DNA of 64,000 nucleotides from Medicago truncatula (Eukaryota > Streptophyta > Magnoliopsida > Fabales > Fabaceae). This document shows, piece by piece, positions 47,936 through 60,592 of the stretch. The notes under the pieces were generated by a model that had not been told where the DNA came from, ran no database searches, and saw only the letters and a program-made list of their open reading frames with translations. A program made the translations under genes and the position numbers. Position 1 is the first letter of the stretch; every line of letters starts with the position of its first letter. The DNA is taken from the NCBI RefSeq assembly GCF_003473485.1, contig NC_053048.1, positions 10,043,501-10,107,500 on the forward strand, read 5' to 3'.

Positions 47936-49411
47936 TTAAGATGCTTCAGATTTCTTTTTCGTTTTCTTCTTCCATGCTGCAGCTTTTCTCATTTTCATTC
48001 TCTCAAAATAATTTGAAAGTTTCTGCTGAGACTTGGCTTTTGGGCTATCCACAACGTTGATTTTTTCTGGTCTTTTAGGTATATATACTTCTGTTATTGA
48101 AGGATCCAAAACATCCTTTGAACATTGAAGAGTGATGCCCATATATGTGCCTTCATCCCAAAGCTCTCTTCCCTTTTCAAAATCCCCTCCTCTACAAAGC
48201 TTTGGAATGAGCACATCATAAACCGGTCCATAACCTCCCACTGAGCTTCCTTTCATTTTCTCAAACAAATCAAGAGCATGATTTACCCTTTCAACCCCAC
48301 AGAGAATACCAATCAAACTGTAATAAAACTTATGGTTTGGTACCAAACCTTTTTCAATCATTTGATCCACTATCTCTTTCCCTTTACCAAATCTACCACT
48401 CAGAAACAAAACCCTTGACACCAGATAATAGCTAACCCAATCTGGAGCAACACCAGATTTGTTCATTGCTTCAAGTATTTGACAAGATTCCTTAACTCTT
48501 CTAGTCTTCCCCAAACAAGAAAGCAAAATGTTGTAACTGATTGAAGTTGGAAAAACCTTATAAGACCTCATCTCCATCATCACATTCAAAGCTTCCAGCA
48601 CAAGTCCGGAAGGATTATTTCTGAGATTTCTTTCACAAAGGCACCTAAGGAATGTATTATAGCAAACTAAATCTGGGGTTACCCCATTTGTCTTCATCTC
48701 TTGAATAATTCTCCGAGATTCCTTCACATTCCTCTCCAGAGACCAACCATAAAGAAGACTTCTATAAACACAAGGTAGCGCTCCTTTAATCTTGTCTTTG
48801 TGATGCCAAGCTACACCTTCAGCTCTCTTAGCATGCCCTTTAGAGCAAAGAGCATTAATAATAGCAGTAACCGTGAATTCATCAATAAGACATTTATACT
48901 TATCCAAATTCTTGAAAATACCCAATGCTTCGTCTTCTTTTCCGAGTTTAACATAAGTCTCCGCTACAACACCAAAAGTTTGAGCCTCCATGACTCTACC
49001 CTGCTTCTTGAAATCTCCAAGCAAGATATCCATAGCCGTGTAATCTTTCTTTTCGATAAAAACTCTAAGAGCATAATTATAATCCTTATCTTCCAAATCA
49101 TTACTCAAATTCTTATTCGACCATAAGAAGAATCTGAGCAATCTTCTAGTGTGTGCCTCATGTTTAACGGAATCAATAACTTGAGCAACAAGTGGTGAAG
49201 TTAAAGAACCCTTAAACTTATTTAGACATGATTCTAGATCATCTAGTCCACCAACAGTGCTGGTGACAATGTCGCAGAGGTCTTGCAACAGGGGTGGTGT
49301 AGATATTGGGTGCAATGTGGAAAAGAGGGACACTGAAAGTAATTGGAACTTGTGGGTACTCGTATTTTGGAGCCAATAGCGTTTGAAAGCGGAGTTCAAC
49401 AAGAAATGCAT
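47936..49411 (-). CDS. pentatricopeptide repeat (PPR) protein, P class, probably mitochondrial
   Basis: A single-exon gene of 491 residues, typical of plant PPR genes. The first 30-40 residues are rich in Ser, Leu, Lys and Arg with few acids, a likely mitochondrial presequence. From about 108 to 440 runs a series of 35-residue helical repeats with recognisable cores such as VCYNTFLRCLCE (249-260), ISYNILLSCLGK (291-302), VAPDWVSYYLVSRVL (321-335) and KFYYSLIGILCG (361-372). There is no E, E+ or DYW domain, so it is P class; such proteins bind organellar RNA and affect its stability, splicing or translation. The tail (440-491) is Lys-rich. It resembles the Arabidopsis At5g61370-type protein from memory, which I could not check. 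Start chosen at the first Met of the frame, 49411. Confidence 0.88.
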   Translation of the reverse strand: MHFLLNSAFKRYWLQNTSTHKFQLLSVSLFSTLHPISTPPLLQDLCDIVTSTVGGLDDLESCLNKFKGSLTSPLVAQVIDSVKHEAHTRRLLRFFLWSNKNLSNDLEDKDYNYALRVFIEKKDYTAMDILLGDFKKQGRVMEAQTFGVVAETYVKLGKEDEALGIFKNLDKYKCLIDEFTVTAIINALCSKGHAKRAEGVAWHHKDKIKGALPCVYRSLLYGWSLERNVKESRRIIQEMKTNGVTPDLVCYNTFLRCLCERNLRNNPSGLVLEALNVMMEMRSYKVFPTSISYNILLSCLGKTRRVKESCQILEAMNKSGVAPDWVSYYLVSRVLFLSGRFGKGKEIVDQMIEKGLVPNHKFYYSLIGILCGVERVNHALDLFEKMKGSSVGGYGPVYDVLIPKLCRGGDFEKGRELWDEGTYMGITLQCSKDVLDPSITEVYIPKRPEKINVVDSPKAKSQQKLSNYFERMKMRKAAAWKKKTKKKSEAS

Positions 49412-49429
49412 GCTGAATTTTCATTTGAG

Positions 49430-49844
49430 AAATTTATCAAACATGTTATGTGCATCCGTTGTAACTCAAAACCTCAAAAATAGCACTGATTGTTGTTAGC
49501 GAGATTTGGAAGAGAGGGACTGTGATGATGCAGCGACAAAGACATTTCTGCAATCTTTTCGATTTCACAAATTAAATTTTTCTCCCACGGTTTAGTATGA
49601 ATGATTGTTTATGTTATGTGAATAATTTATGGGGTGAGGGATGAATAGTTCAGGAACAATTTGGTTTCCAAACATCACTGGTTTGGTTCAAAAACCAGTT
49701 TATGGTGCACCAAACCATAAAATCAGTTCAGTTCAACTCGGGTGAAATTGTGAACGGTTCGGTTCAGTTTTACCAAACTGTTTTAAAAGTTCGTTTCGAT
49801 TCAGTTTTTGAACTTCAAAAACTGAATCTTAAACAGGCCTAGGA
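49430..49844. other. upstream region of the PPR gene and a diverged repeat
   Basis: 49660-49820 repeats phrases such as ggttcggttcagtttt, accaaactg and aaaaactga on both strands, a common low-complexity dispersed repeat in plants. No gene. Confidence 0.4.
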
Positions 49845-50000
49845 TAGTCTAATCACAAGAGGTAGAAGAAGACCTAGAAAAAACTAAACTAGTATGAAAG
49901 ATAAAGAGATTAATGAGTTGAATTTACTCATTGTTTATAATAAAACATTATGACGTAATTCGATTCATGTAGCCGACCTCACTTAATGGGATAAGATTTA
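49845..50000 (+). mobile_element. 3' fragment of an RTE-type LINE
   Basis: The translation in one frame reads RGRRRPRKN, then after a stop, MKDKEINEL and HVADLT, the conserved C-terminal tail of plant RTE reverse transcriptases (R-G-R-P-R-K, E-I-N-E-L, A-D-P-T). It ends in aagatttagttgttgttatt, the usual RTE 3' terminus. The fragment contains stops and is dead. Confidence 0.75.
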
Positions 50001-50800
50001 GTTGTTGTTATTGCATAGTTTTTTAATTAATGTAAATTTATAGGCCTTGTTTTTATTTCTTAGGGAAGTTTTTCAATTAAAAGTTTTATGGTTCTTAAGA
50101 TGGTGTTATGGATGTTTATGGAATAGTTTTTTTTTTTTTTACCAAATGTTTATGGAATAGTTAAATAAGAGAGTTACTGAAAAATTAGATGAAGAAGTTA
50201 ATTTCAACTAAAGCTAAAATTTATTGTTAGTTAGCTAGGTTTTTTTCTCTCTTTTATTTAGCACATATTGCATTTGTAGAAGCTGTTGATGTCAAATTAA
50301 TGACTCCAACATTTGTGGTTTAGATTTAGCCATTTAGGAAAGTCCTAAACTTGGTTTTCTTGGACAAAAGTCTATTCTTTATTGCATTAGGTCTTGTTAA
50401 TGATAGAGGCTCAATTTTCTTAATTCTTTTTGTATGAAATTCTTAAGCATATAAATTTAGGTTCGATTTGAGATTCATGTGTATGGTTTTTATTATATAA
50501 AGATGTTTGTGTATGGTAGGTTACCGTATCATGATATTATCCCACTATTGGTGAATAAATACATTTTTCAAGTGTTTAACTCTTGGATTTTAAAACTCAG
50601 TAAATTATAAAGAAGTTATAGGTTCAACAACTCACATATTGTATATCTTATAATCTAAACAAACGAGGTTCATGATTTTGAGCTGACTTTTTAATCTTCT
50701 AATTATATCCTTCATTTAAATTATTCAAATTACACTTTTATATTTTGTATAATGTTATTTAAATTTTTAATTAAAGAATAAGTTAAATTCCATGATAATA
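50001..50800. other. spacer, no gene recognised
   Basis: AT-rich with no supportable feature. Confidence 0.4.
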
Positions 50801-50805
50801 GAAAC

Positions 50806-50865
50806 AATTTCAAGGAACAATATAAGTTAAACTTTTCTTTAATTATGATATTGTTCCTTGAAATT
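50806..50865. repeat. perfect 18-bp inverted repeat (hairpin)
   Basis: aatttcaaggaacaatat at 50806-50823 is the exact reverse complement of 50848-50865, with a 24-nt loop. Pairing does not extend far beyond the arms. It could be a small fold-back element or a hairpin transcript; nothing else supports either. Confidence 0.7.
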
Positions 50866-50900
50866 AAAGTTAAAAGTGTTTGAAATCCCTTTTTAGATAG

Positions 50901-51060
50901 AGATGAGGTAAAGTACATAGCATAACAATAATTGAAAATGAACAATGCAGCACCAGATTAAAGATACACATGCACCAGATGAGGTAAAGTACATAGCATA
51001 CCAACGTATACTTTAAAAAATACAGAAACAGATTAAAGATACACATGCAGCACCAGTGTA
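50901..51060. repeat. local 76-bp duplication
   Basis: agatgaggtaaagtacatag occurs at 50901 and 50977, and cagattaaagatacacatgc occurs at 50954 and 51029, so a unit of about 75-76 bp is duplicated with small changes. Related phrases recur near 51315. The cysteine-rich frames on the minus strand here follow from the repeat and are not genes. Confidence 0.65.
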
Positions 51061-51354
51061 TACATACATAGCATAATAATCTTTGCAAAACAAGCTTTGG
51101 GCCCGTCTCTCTAGTTCTTCCCTTACCATGTGTTAAATAATGTTTCTTGAATCCTAGTTTTTGCTTCCTTTTTCATCTGTTTCTCTTTTCACTATGTTTA
51201 GCCTACAAAAAACAAAAAGAAACTGTTCAAAATCAAAGATGAAATTTTAAATTATAACATAAAAATAAATGATGCAATTTTGTACACAAAAACAAATTTT
51301 AAGATATAAACATGTACATAACAATAATTGAAAATGAACAATGAACATGAACAA

Positions 51355-51720
51355 ATAACAACCGAGCCTTATCCAATTTAGTGGGGTTGGCTATATACAT
51401 TCCACGACACCACAATGTTATATCATACATCATATCTCTATCCAACTCATTAATCTCTATGGTTTTCTTAATAGCTTCTTTTATAGTTGTTCTAGGTCTC
51501 CCTCTACCTAGTGATTTGACTACTCCCCATCATATATACGCTCCTTACTTCAAAATCTACAAGTCTTCTCTCTACATGTCCAAACCACCTAAGCCAATTT
51601 TCAGAATCTTTTCTACAATAGGCACTACCCCAACTCTCTCTTAACATTGTCATTTCTAATATTATCCTGTCTAGTACTACCACACATCCCCTTCGAAAGC
51701 AGCATGTATACTCTACTTGA
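51355..51720 (-). mobile_element. RTE-type LINE 3' fragment
   Basis: The minus-strand translation contains WLRWFGHVERR, GRGRPRTTIKEAIKK and ELDRD, then ANPTKLDKA, conserved in the C-terminus of plant RTE reverse transcriptases, with frame interruptions. The 3' end is ggctcggttgttattt. It is the same family as 49845-50000 but in the opposite orientation. Confidence 0.8.
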
Positions 51721-51729
51721 TACTAAATC

Positions 51730-52400
51730 AACAAAAGTCATCTTACCACAATATGAGGATCCCCTTCGAATAAATGACAACAACCCCCTTTAGCACCAAA
51801 TTTCCAAACCCAACTACCCGCAAGTAATTATGCAGCGATCTATTACACAAAAAGCAGCAGCCTTAAGTTGTTCTTCAATTACAGGATCAAAGCAAATCTA
51901 CTAACATATCATTGTTAACTTAGCTACATTCTTGGAGAAAGACTTAATTTTTCTCACAATTGATTGTGATTTTGATAATTTGATTGTAACTGTAATGAGA
52001 AAGGCATGCATAGATTGTTAAGCATACATAGACTATTAAGCCTACATGGACAGACAAATTAATCTTGCAAGTGTAGATGAAAATAGTGAGTGCACTGGTT
52101 CTACATGTAAAGTAAACCACAACTAATATCATACAAGTCTATTGCTACAACACAACATAAACATACTTTTTTTCTGAATAGTATAAAAACAAGATCGCAA
52201 CAAACATTAATTGAATTCCTTCAAAGTAGTGACTTTAATTCAACCATCAATGTTACTGAAAAATAATAATACCATTGCGGTGATACCAGACTCTCAGGGT
52301 AAATATGCAGATCCTTGTCAAATTTGCCGGGAGTACTGCTACAATAATCCAACAAACCATAACTATTCAAGTTATACACATCAAGTTTTGAACACCCTAT
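51730..52400. other. spacer up to the second duplication copy
   Basis: The part next to the RTE fragment (51720-51790) may still belong to it. The remainder shows no gene. Confidence 0.35.
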
Positions 52401-52448
52401 TAGGACTGTTATGTATCACCTATTTGGGTTTTTATTATTTGTTTTACT

Positions 52449-52553
52449 TTAATCTACGTAAGATGTTGCGGATCCATCTGCACCAAAAAGTTGACGATCA
52501 CAGAAGATGAGGGCAGCGCCGTTACCGAAGGTGAACTTGGGTTTGGCTTCCAT
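52449..52553 (-). other. 34-codon ORF, paralogue of 3290-3394
   Basis: Same start, stop and length as the copy 1 frame, differing at a few residues by replacement changes only. Unknown; perhaps an exon relic. Confidence 0.25.
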
Positions 52554-52821
52554 CGGTTATGCAGGATAGGTTTTGAATGGAATACAAATCGACTACAGGG
52601 AGACATGTTTATTAATTAAATGAGTGTTTTAATCTCAACCCTCTATTTTAATCTAATGGTTTGAGATTTGTTTATGTATCTATGTATGTGTGTGTGTCTT
52701 TGAAAAATATTTAACATACATTTAAGGCTATCAAAGAAATTGAAAGTTCAGAAAAATATATGAATATGTAAGAGAAATTATAAGAGTAACACCATTAGTG
52801 TGAGCAAATAAAGTGAAAGAT

Positions 52822-53133
52822 TTATACGCAATAGAGAAATTGTGTTACCTTAAAATTTTTGAGGTGTTTACAATAACCTTCAAGGCACCTCATACTTCCT
52901 CGAGGAGCAAACTTAAATGTTGTATAACACTCGTTAGTACTTGCACATCGCACTGTAATGTTAGACAAAGATAAAGAAATATTATAAAAACGGGTAAAAG
53001 ATTATATATAAAATTAACAAAAAAATGAGAATGAGGACATGGCATAACCATAAATCGATATGCCGTCAACAACAACAAGACATAGGAAAACCAAAAGGAT
53101 CACAATATAAACAATTTTGAGAGTTTCAGCCAT
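52822..53133 (-). CDS. nodule-specific cysteine-rich (NCR) peptide, gene 2
   Basis: Exons 53133-53049 and 52952-52822, with a GT-AG intron of 96 bp, encode 71 residues. It is the paralogue of the gene at 7906-8216. The signal peptide differs by one residue (Phe for Ser at 16). The mature part keeps all five cysteines (31, 37, 51, 56, 70) and differs by Arg for Leu at 46, Leu for Val at 52 and Asn for Asp at 61. The intron phase and both splice sites are conserved. Conservation of every Cys while other positions change is what is expected of a working NCR pair, although the sample is small. Neighbouring copy-specific sequence is close to gene 1, so the promoter was duplicated too (53134 onward). 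Confidence 0.85.
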
Positions 53134-54280
53134 TTATTTTCACCTTTTTATGTAACATATATAAAATGGATTGATCACATTATTATATACTAAAGTCCCT
53201 CTATTTATGTTTCCATCAATTGAATAGTTTTTAATAAATATGTTGTTGGAAGAAACTTGTCTTTAAAATTAGAAAAAAATAATATTAAATGTCTCTAAAG
53301 TATACAGTTGAATCATATTTGACCGTATTTTTTTTTGGTAGATCATATTTGACCCTTTAACTCATATAAGATATACCCAATTTTACAAATAATTAAAGTT
53401 CATTTTTATTCACCAACCTTTCATTATTATTAGTATTATCTACTCTTTCATAATAGAGAGAAGACAACCAACATTATATTATGTTGGTATGTGATATTGC
53501 AATTTCTAGCATCAAAGTATTGTGTTTATTGATCCACAAAGACATGGAAAATGAACCATTCATCTATTTTCGTAAAAAATACATCATTAAACAACAATTG
53601 AAACACATACATGCTTGCCAACAATGGTTAATTTGATGGCAATTGCAATCGGTGAGAAGTAACCACATAAAATATTGATTGTATGACAACCATTAAATTT
53701 AGCAGTAAACAAAAGGGAAATAATAAATTAATGAATAAAAAGTATAGACAAAAAGGTAACACATCAACTTGTTGAATAAAAAAAGCAAAGAATCAATTAT
53801 AATACATTGGATCTTCTTTATTATGGCTTCTATTTTTATTTTATAAATTGAATTGATTTTTACGTGATTATGTTGCATTCTGCCGATGTGGCACGTCCAT
53901 GTAACAATGTCACCCTTTGTTCAAAACCTCTTCTTAAGATGACATCTACCTACATGACAAGTCTCTATAGTCCATCTAATAATTAAAATTAATGCTGAAA
54001 AAATAAAGCGTAATTAAATATAAGTTCATCAATTTCTTTTATAATGATGTAAGGCCAATATTAATTACTTTAGTTTATTTTTAATTACATTTTTTAATAC
54101 GCATTTTCACTCGTTTTGTAGTATATTTCTTTCCTTTTCATAATAGTCACTAAATAAGAATGATGCATGTAAAGTGATGATGGAATAACATATGATATTT
54201 GTAGCATGTTTTTAGTATATTTTCTTGCATTTGAAGGAAAATTATAAGTCAATTAGAGGAATTGTCACTAGTTTGAGGAA

Positions 54281-55126
54281 CGTTTTGTATTTTTTTCACT
54301 CGAGTCGTTGTAATTTACTTTTATCATGCATTTTCATAGGTGTTTTTAGCGTTTTCTAGTGAGAAATCATGCAAATCGAGAAATCTAGACATCATGTGAA
54401 GGATCAATGATATGAAGATTAAAGACAATGATTTTTAGCTGAAATCGATAAGACGGAAGGACGAGCGAAAATAGCTGAAATCGCACTTGAGGGGTTGCCT
54501 CATATTCCTCTCCGCACGAGGCCATGTGCCCCTGTGCATGGAGGAGCTTTAGCTACTTCCCCATGCGCGCCGCACATGGACTAGACTAGGGAGTGCTGAT
54601 TGGGAAGTCCCTTTTGGTGGAAAACCCCTATTTTCACTCTCTTAACCCCTAAGAAACCTTGAACTATAAATAGAGACCGTTGCATACACTTTAACTCATT
54701 CAAAAAACTAGCGGTGGCAAGGCAAGGGTCAAGCATCAAGAGCTTTAAGGAAGAGGATCTCCATCCTCCTCTTGTTCTCTCTAGGGTGTGTTTTTCAATT
54801 ATTTTGTAATGATGTCCGTTTCCATGAGCGACTTAACCTCTTTGAGTAGAGCTTCACGATGAACCCCTTCTTATTGTTGGATTGTTTTAATAAAGTTTTT
54901 ATCTAACTTATAATATAAAGTATGAGTTATTTGTATATATATGTTTCTATACCACATCCTAGATTGAGCAATGTTAGGATTAACAACCCTCGCCTCTAAT
55001 CAACCAAGGCAATAGTGAATTGCTTGGTTTATAATATAATTGAATCTTAGTATGAATTTAGGGTTATAACTCATCTTTAGGGACCCTCTTAATTTGAAAG
55101 GCCGAATTGAAGAGAAAGCTACGAAG
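54281..55126 (+). mobile_element. Athila-like LTR fragment, uninterrupted copy
   Basis: The counterpart of 9488-14680 without the CACTA insertion. TATA box ctataaatag at about 54664, aataaag at about 54888. Empty CACTA site tag at 54587-54589. An inverted fragment of the same family follows at about 55390-55600. Confidence 0.4.
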
Positions 55127-55923
55127 GTGAGAAAAACAGAAGAAGGGGGTTGAATTCTGTTTAGGATAAGGAAAGTGGGCTTTTTGCAGCGATCCGACTT
55201 GAAAACAAGTGGCAGGAAAAATTTGCCTACAGCGGGCACTAGCTATGCCCATAGTAGTAGCCTCACTTCCAAGGGTGGGAGCCATGCCCAGCCAGGCATG
55301 AGTCACACACAAGACAGCCCAAAATGTGCGAATCCTTGAGTTTTTCAGCCGTTTTCGATCGTTCTTCCATTTGAAAACTCCTAGGAACTTGAAATAAATT
55401 TTCCTCACTTTGTATTTTCTTTAAAAACCTTTTAAGAACCATTGACTTCAATCTTCATATCCTTGATCCTTCACATGATGTTTTGATTTGTCGATTTACA
55501 TGATTTATCACTATTAAAAACTCAAAACACCTATGGAATTGCATAATCTAGGATAAAAGTGAATTACAACGACTAGAGTGAAAAAAATACAATATGTTAA
55601 GTTTATTAACAACTCATCTATCTCTCAACTTATTTGTATGAAAAGAAAAGTACTAAAAACGTAGCCAAAATGTCATATGATGCTCTGTCATCACAACCCC
55701 AAATAAAACGTAGCATTCAGAAGATTTTGTCATATTTTTATTCCTCTCACTATCAGACTTGACTAACTTACCACTGAAGGTGAGAAAAACACAAGATTAG
55801 GGGTTGAATTGTGTTGGCTTTTTGTGGTTTCTTTTTGTGAGTATTGATACTAGTCCGATTTTGAAGGGTTCAGATTATGACATAGAGTCTGAGTGTCGTG
55901 GATAATACAGAACACAAATCTGA

Positions 55924-57282
<1,359 letters not shown>

Positions 57283-57801
57283 ATGTCCTCATTTTTTATG
57301 ATGACAAACACAAGTATTAATAGTCAATTGTTGTTAATCTAATTAACAAGTTGACTTTAGGGTATGAGGTTTGAAAGCTCCCCTAAATCTTATAGTTTGT
57401 AAGGTGAGTTTTGTAAGCTCCTTCTGAATTCTATCCAAATTAATTAAATCTATTTTAAATTCAAAAATAATTAAATAACTCATCACTTAAAATTAAATCA
57501 CATTACAATTCAGAGGATAAGAGAGAGAAGATGGTTCCTAAGTCAAGTTTTAAGTTAACTTAGTGTACTCAGAGCCTTGATGCTATTATGTCTTACTCCT
57601 CCTTTGTCATCAACAAAAATTATTGAAAAGAGTAAGAAAAGATTGGATAAAAATATGAGAATATAAACATCAGAAGCACATAGTGAATTAGAGCTAGATA
57701 AACATTCAGAAGCACATAGTATATCAAATTCAAAAAATATTCAGAGGCAGTTAAAAATATCAGAAGCAAGGCAAAAATTAATAGGGTGTGCAAATATGTT
57801 T

Positions 57802-58156
57802 CTAAGGTTGTTGTTGCTTCTTCATCATTTCCAAGATAACATCTATTTCATCATTGGTTTGATGTTGCTTCTTTTCCAGTTCTACCTGCTCCTTAGCTAA
57901 CTGAACTTGCTTCCTAAGAGATTCCTCATGGTGCTCCTGCATCTTCCTTTCCAATTCCTCTTGCTTTCTTATAAGTTCTGTTTGGATCTCATTTTGATGC
58001 TTTTGTACTAACGTAACTTCCATTAGTTGAGCTTTCACAGCTTCTGTACTCAACTTTTGTTCCTTCATATCAACTTGCATATTATCTTGAACGAGAACTA
58101 CTTCAGGATTTTGACTCTTAAGAATTACTTTGTTCAGGATTTGTAAAGAACTTCGA
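57802..58156 (-). pseudogene. C-terminal envelope-like ORF, copy 2, truncated
   Basis: An open 92-codon frame, MQVDMKEQKL to KKQQQP, with a strong coiled-coil of Glu/Lys/Gln heptads. It contains 36 codons that copy 1 lacks (between LMEVTL and LAKEQVE), so copy 1 suffered an in-frame 108-bp deletion or its codons were lost between repeats. Upstream sequence in element sense is cut off at 58156 by a third LTR fragment. Confidence 0.55.
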
Positions 58157-58174
58157 TAATAAAGAGATAGTTAG

Positions 58175-58209
<35 letters not shown>

Positions 58210-58870
58210 TTATCCTGGTTCCTTCCAAAATTCGAAAGTAGTCTAGTCTCATGTCAGTTACAGAAGTCTTTTCGCTATAATAACACAAGATTACAATTGC
58301 TCAAGCACACAAGCAAGACACTTATAACAAACAAGAATTACAAGGAAATAATTGTTTAGTTGTTCACAATAGAAAACATGTCATACTCTATACTTAGGAA
58401 TTTCTAAGACATGAAAGTTTATTAGAAATTCTAAGTGTTTGATGCTTAAAGAATTTTGACAGAGTTTTGGCACTTGCAAAATATTAAAGAGTCTCTGCAT
58501 ATCTTCAAATCTTCATTCCTTTATATAGAGGTAGGAAAAAGATGTTGTAGAGGTGTCAGCACATCAAAGAGTCGTTAGAGAAGATTGATCAATCAACATT
58601 GATTTGTCGCTTGATTTGGTTGATGTCCTATGAAGGAATAATTTGAAAACCATTCCTTGATAGGGAATTAACCGTTCCAATCCAGTAGAGACACAATTGT
58701 AGCTTGTACTATGCACATGAAGATGTTGGATTAGTGGTGGCAATGGTTGTACTATTGTACTATTTGTCCTTCAATGTCCTTTCTCTGAGAATAAGCATCC
58801 AAAGCTTTCTAATTCTTCAGAACTATCATTGCGCCAGTCTTTTATATCCTTCTGCATCTTTGTCTCTTCT
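58154..58870 (-). mobile_element. third, partial SIRE-like LTR
   Basis: Matches 56055-56970 from gataataaagag to ttgtctcttct, with a short (GA)n and a deletion near 58360 (the jump from tagttg to ttcacaatag). Both LTR ends are missing. It abuts the truncated envelope-like ORF directly in tandem orientation. Confidence 0.75.
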
Positions 58871-59496
58871 GGAAGATGAATTCACTTGTTTTTTCCTTTT
58901 CTATTTTTTTTTATTTTCAATTTCTTTTTTAATTTATTTAATTTCGAAAATGATTATGTTGATTTTTTAAATTTTGAAAATGCCACTTAGGCGTTGACTT
59001 GGTCAAAATTAATCAAAAAGTCAATATTGCAAAGGGGCTAAATCTCAGGGGGCCAAATTTTCATTTTTTCTATTAGAGGGCCAAAATCGCAACATTGGCA
59101 AACTTAGGGGGTCAAAACTGTAGTTTAGCCTAGAAAATAACACAGATTTTAACTCTAAATTATCACTAACTCAGTATCATACTCTAATATAACACATAAT
59201 TTAACCCTAAATTATCACTAACTCAGTATCATACCCTAATATGATTAATTTCTTCATCATGAATTTCTAATTCAACAATTATTTTAGCCTTCACCAAATA
59301 CAAGATTTGAGATAAACATCACCTTTAACGGAGAGATTCGGCGAAGGAAAGAGAGATGGAGAAAGTGATTCGTGCAGAGGAAGGAGGAAGGAGATCGAGA
59401 GAGCTAATCAGGGTATGGAGAGAGAATTACGGGCCGTCGGAGCAAATGACGGAGAGAGAGCTATTGGCCATCGGAGAGTGAGAGATGGAGAAAGCA
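58871..59496. other. spacer with dispersed repeats
   Basis: 59030-59110 contains ggggctaaatctcaggggg and gagggccaaaa, a common dispersed repeat phrase. taaccctaaattatcactaa and actcagtatcata are duplicated 66 bp apart at 59150 and 59215. 59300-59480 is purine-rich. No gene recognised. Confidence 0.4.
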
Positions 59497-59571
59497 GTTC
59501 GCATGGAGAAAGATGGAGAAAGTTCGCGTGGAGAAAGATGGAGAAAGTTCGCGTGGAGAAAGATGGAGAAA
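59497..59571. repeat. 25-bp tandem repeat, three units
   Basis: Units gttcgcgtggagaaagatgg plus agaaa start at 59497, 59522 and 59547. The first has one difference. Confidence 0.9.
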
Positions 59572-59610
59572 GTTTTTCTTTTTTAATTGCCTTGCCTTGA
59601 TCTATTTCTT

Positions 59611-60338
59611 AGGGTGTGTTTGGTAAAAAAAAAAGCTATAAGCTAGCTGATAGCTGAAAAGTTAGCTTATAGTTGATGGCTAATAGCTGATAGCTTATAG
59701 CTGAAAAGTTAGCTGATTAAAATTAAAAGTGTTTGGTAAAATTAGCTGTTGAAGTGACTATAAATATAAAATGACATAAAAGGACATGCTTGTTTAATTT
59801 TTTTTTAATATCATATATATAATTTTTATTACTTAACACGTTTATTTTTAAATATTAATATATTTCAAATTATTTTCATTTCCAAAATAATAATTTATTT
59901 ATGAATTCAATCGAATTTTTTTATTTAACAATTTTTATTTTATTTTTATGAATTTTATTTAACTAAACTTGCTTCACTATTATAAATTTTATATAAAATT
60001 ATATATTATATGAATTATGAGCAAAGTAAAAAAAAACAAAAAAGTGGACAAGAAAATTTAAAAAGCCATACATGGTAAATGTAGTTAGTTTAAGAAGATA
60101 GTGGGTAGTTTTTTTTATTATAATAAAATAAAATAAAATTAAGAAAAGGCTAAAATGGGAAGAAAGTATAAAAAGCTACAAGCTATAAGTTAAAAAGCTA
60201 CTTGAATTAGCTTCTTAAAAAACGCTATAAGCTAGTGAGAAAAGCTTTTTACCAAACACATCTCATTTTATCAAAACAAGCTTATAAGCTAGTCCAACAA
60301 GCTATAAACTAACTTTTTTATGTTACCAAACACAGCTT
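59611..60338. mobile_element. 728-bp hAT-type non-autonomous element
   Basis: Flanked by a perfect 8-bp target duplication tatttctt (59603-59610 and 60339-60346). The ends agggtgtgtttggtaa and ttaccaaacacagctt are inverted repeats. Subterminal regions are rich in agcttataagct and tagctgatagc on both sides, forming a fold-back. No transposase frame. Typical of an abundant legume MITE-like hAT group. Confidence 0.85.
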
Positions 60339-60592
60339 TATTTCTTTTAATCATTTTTTACCATGTCATTAAAGATCAATTTTTTAAAATTTTTATTGCC
60401 ATGTCATAGGTGGTATGAGCGGGTGTATGGAATTGGTATGTCCATGTATCTCTATCTCTATTTACTTATTTTCGGAACCAAAAAAATATGCAACGATAAA
60501 CAAGAACATATCCAAACAACCGCCACCCGAACACCATGCAAAAGAAAGCAATCCAAAGAAGAAGAACTCAGTCTCCATCAGGGACCAAAACC

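Noticed and set aside
50870..51088. Cysteine-rich small ORF on the minus strand that superficially resembles a secreted peptide
   Set aside because: Its repeated CYV/CMCIFN phrases come from the 76-bp local duplication. There is no signal peptide followed by a splice site or an NCR cysteine spacing.
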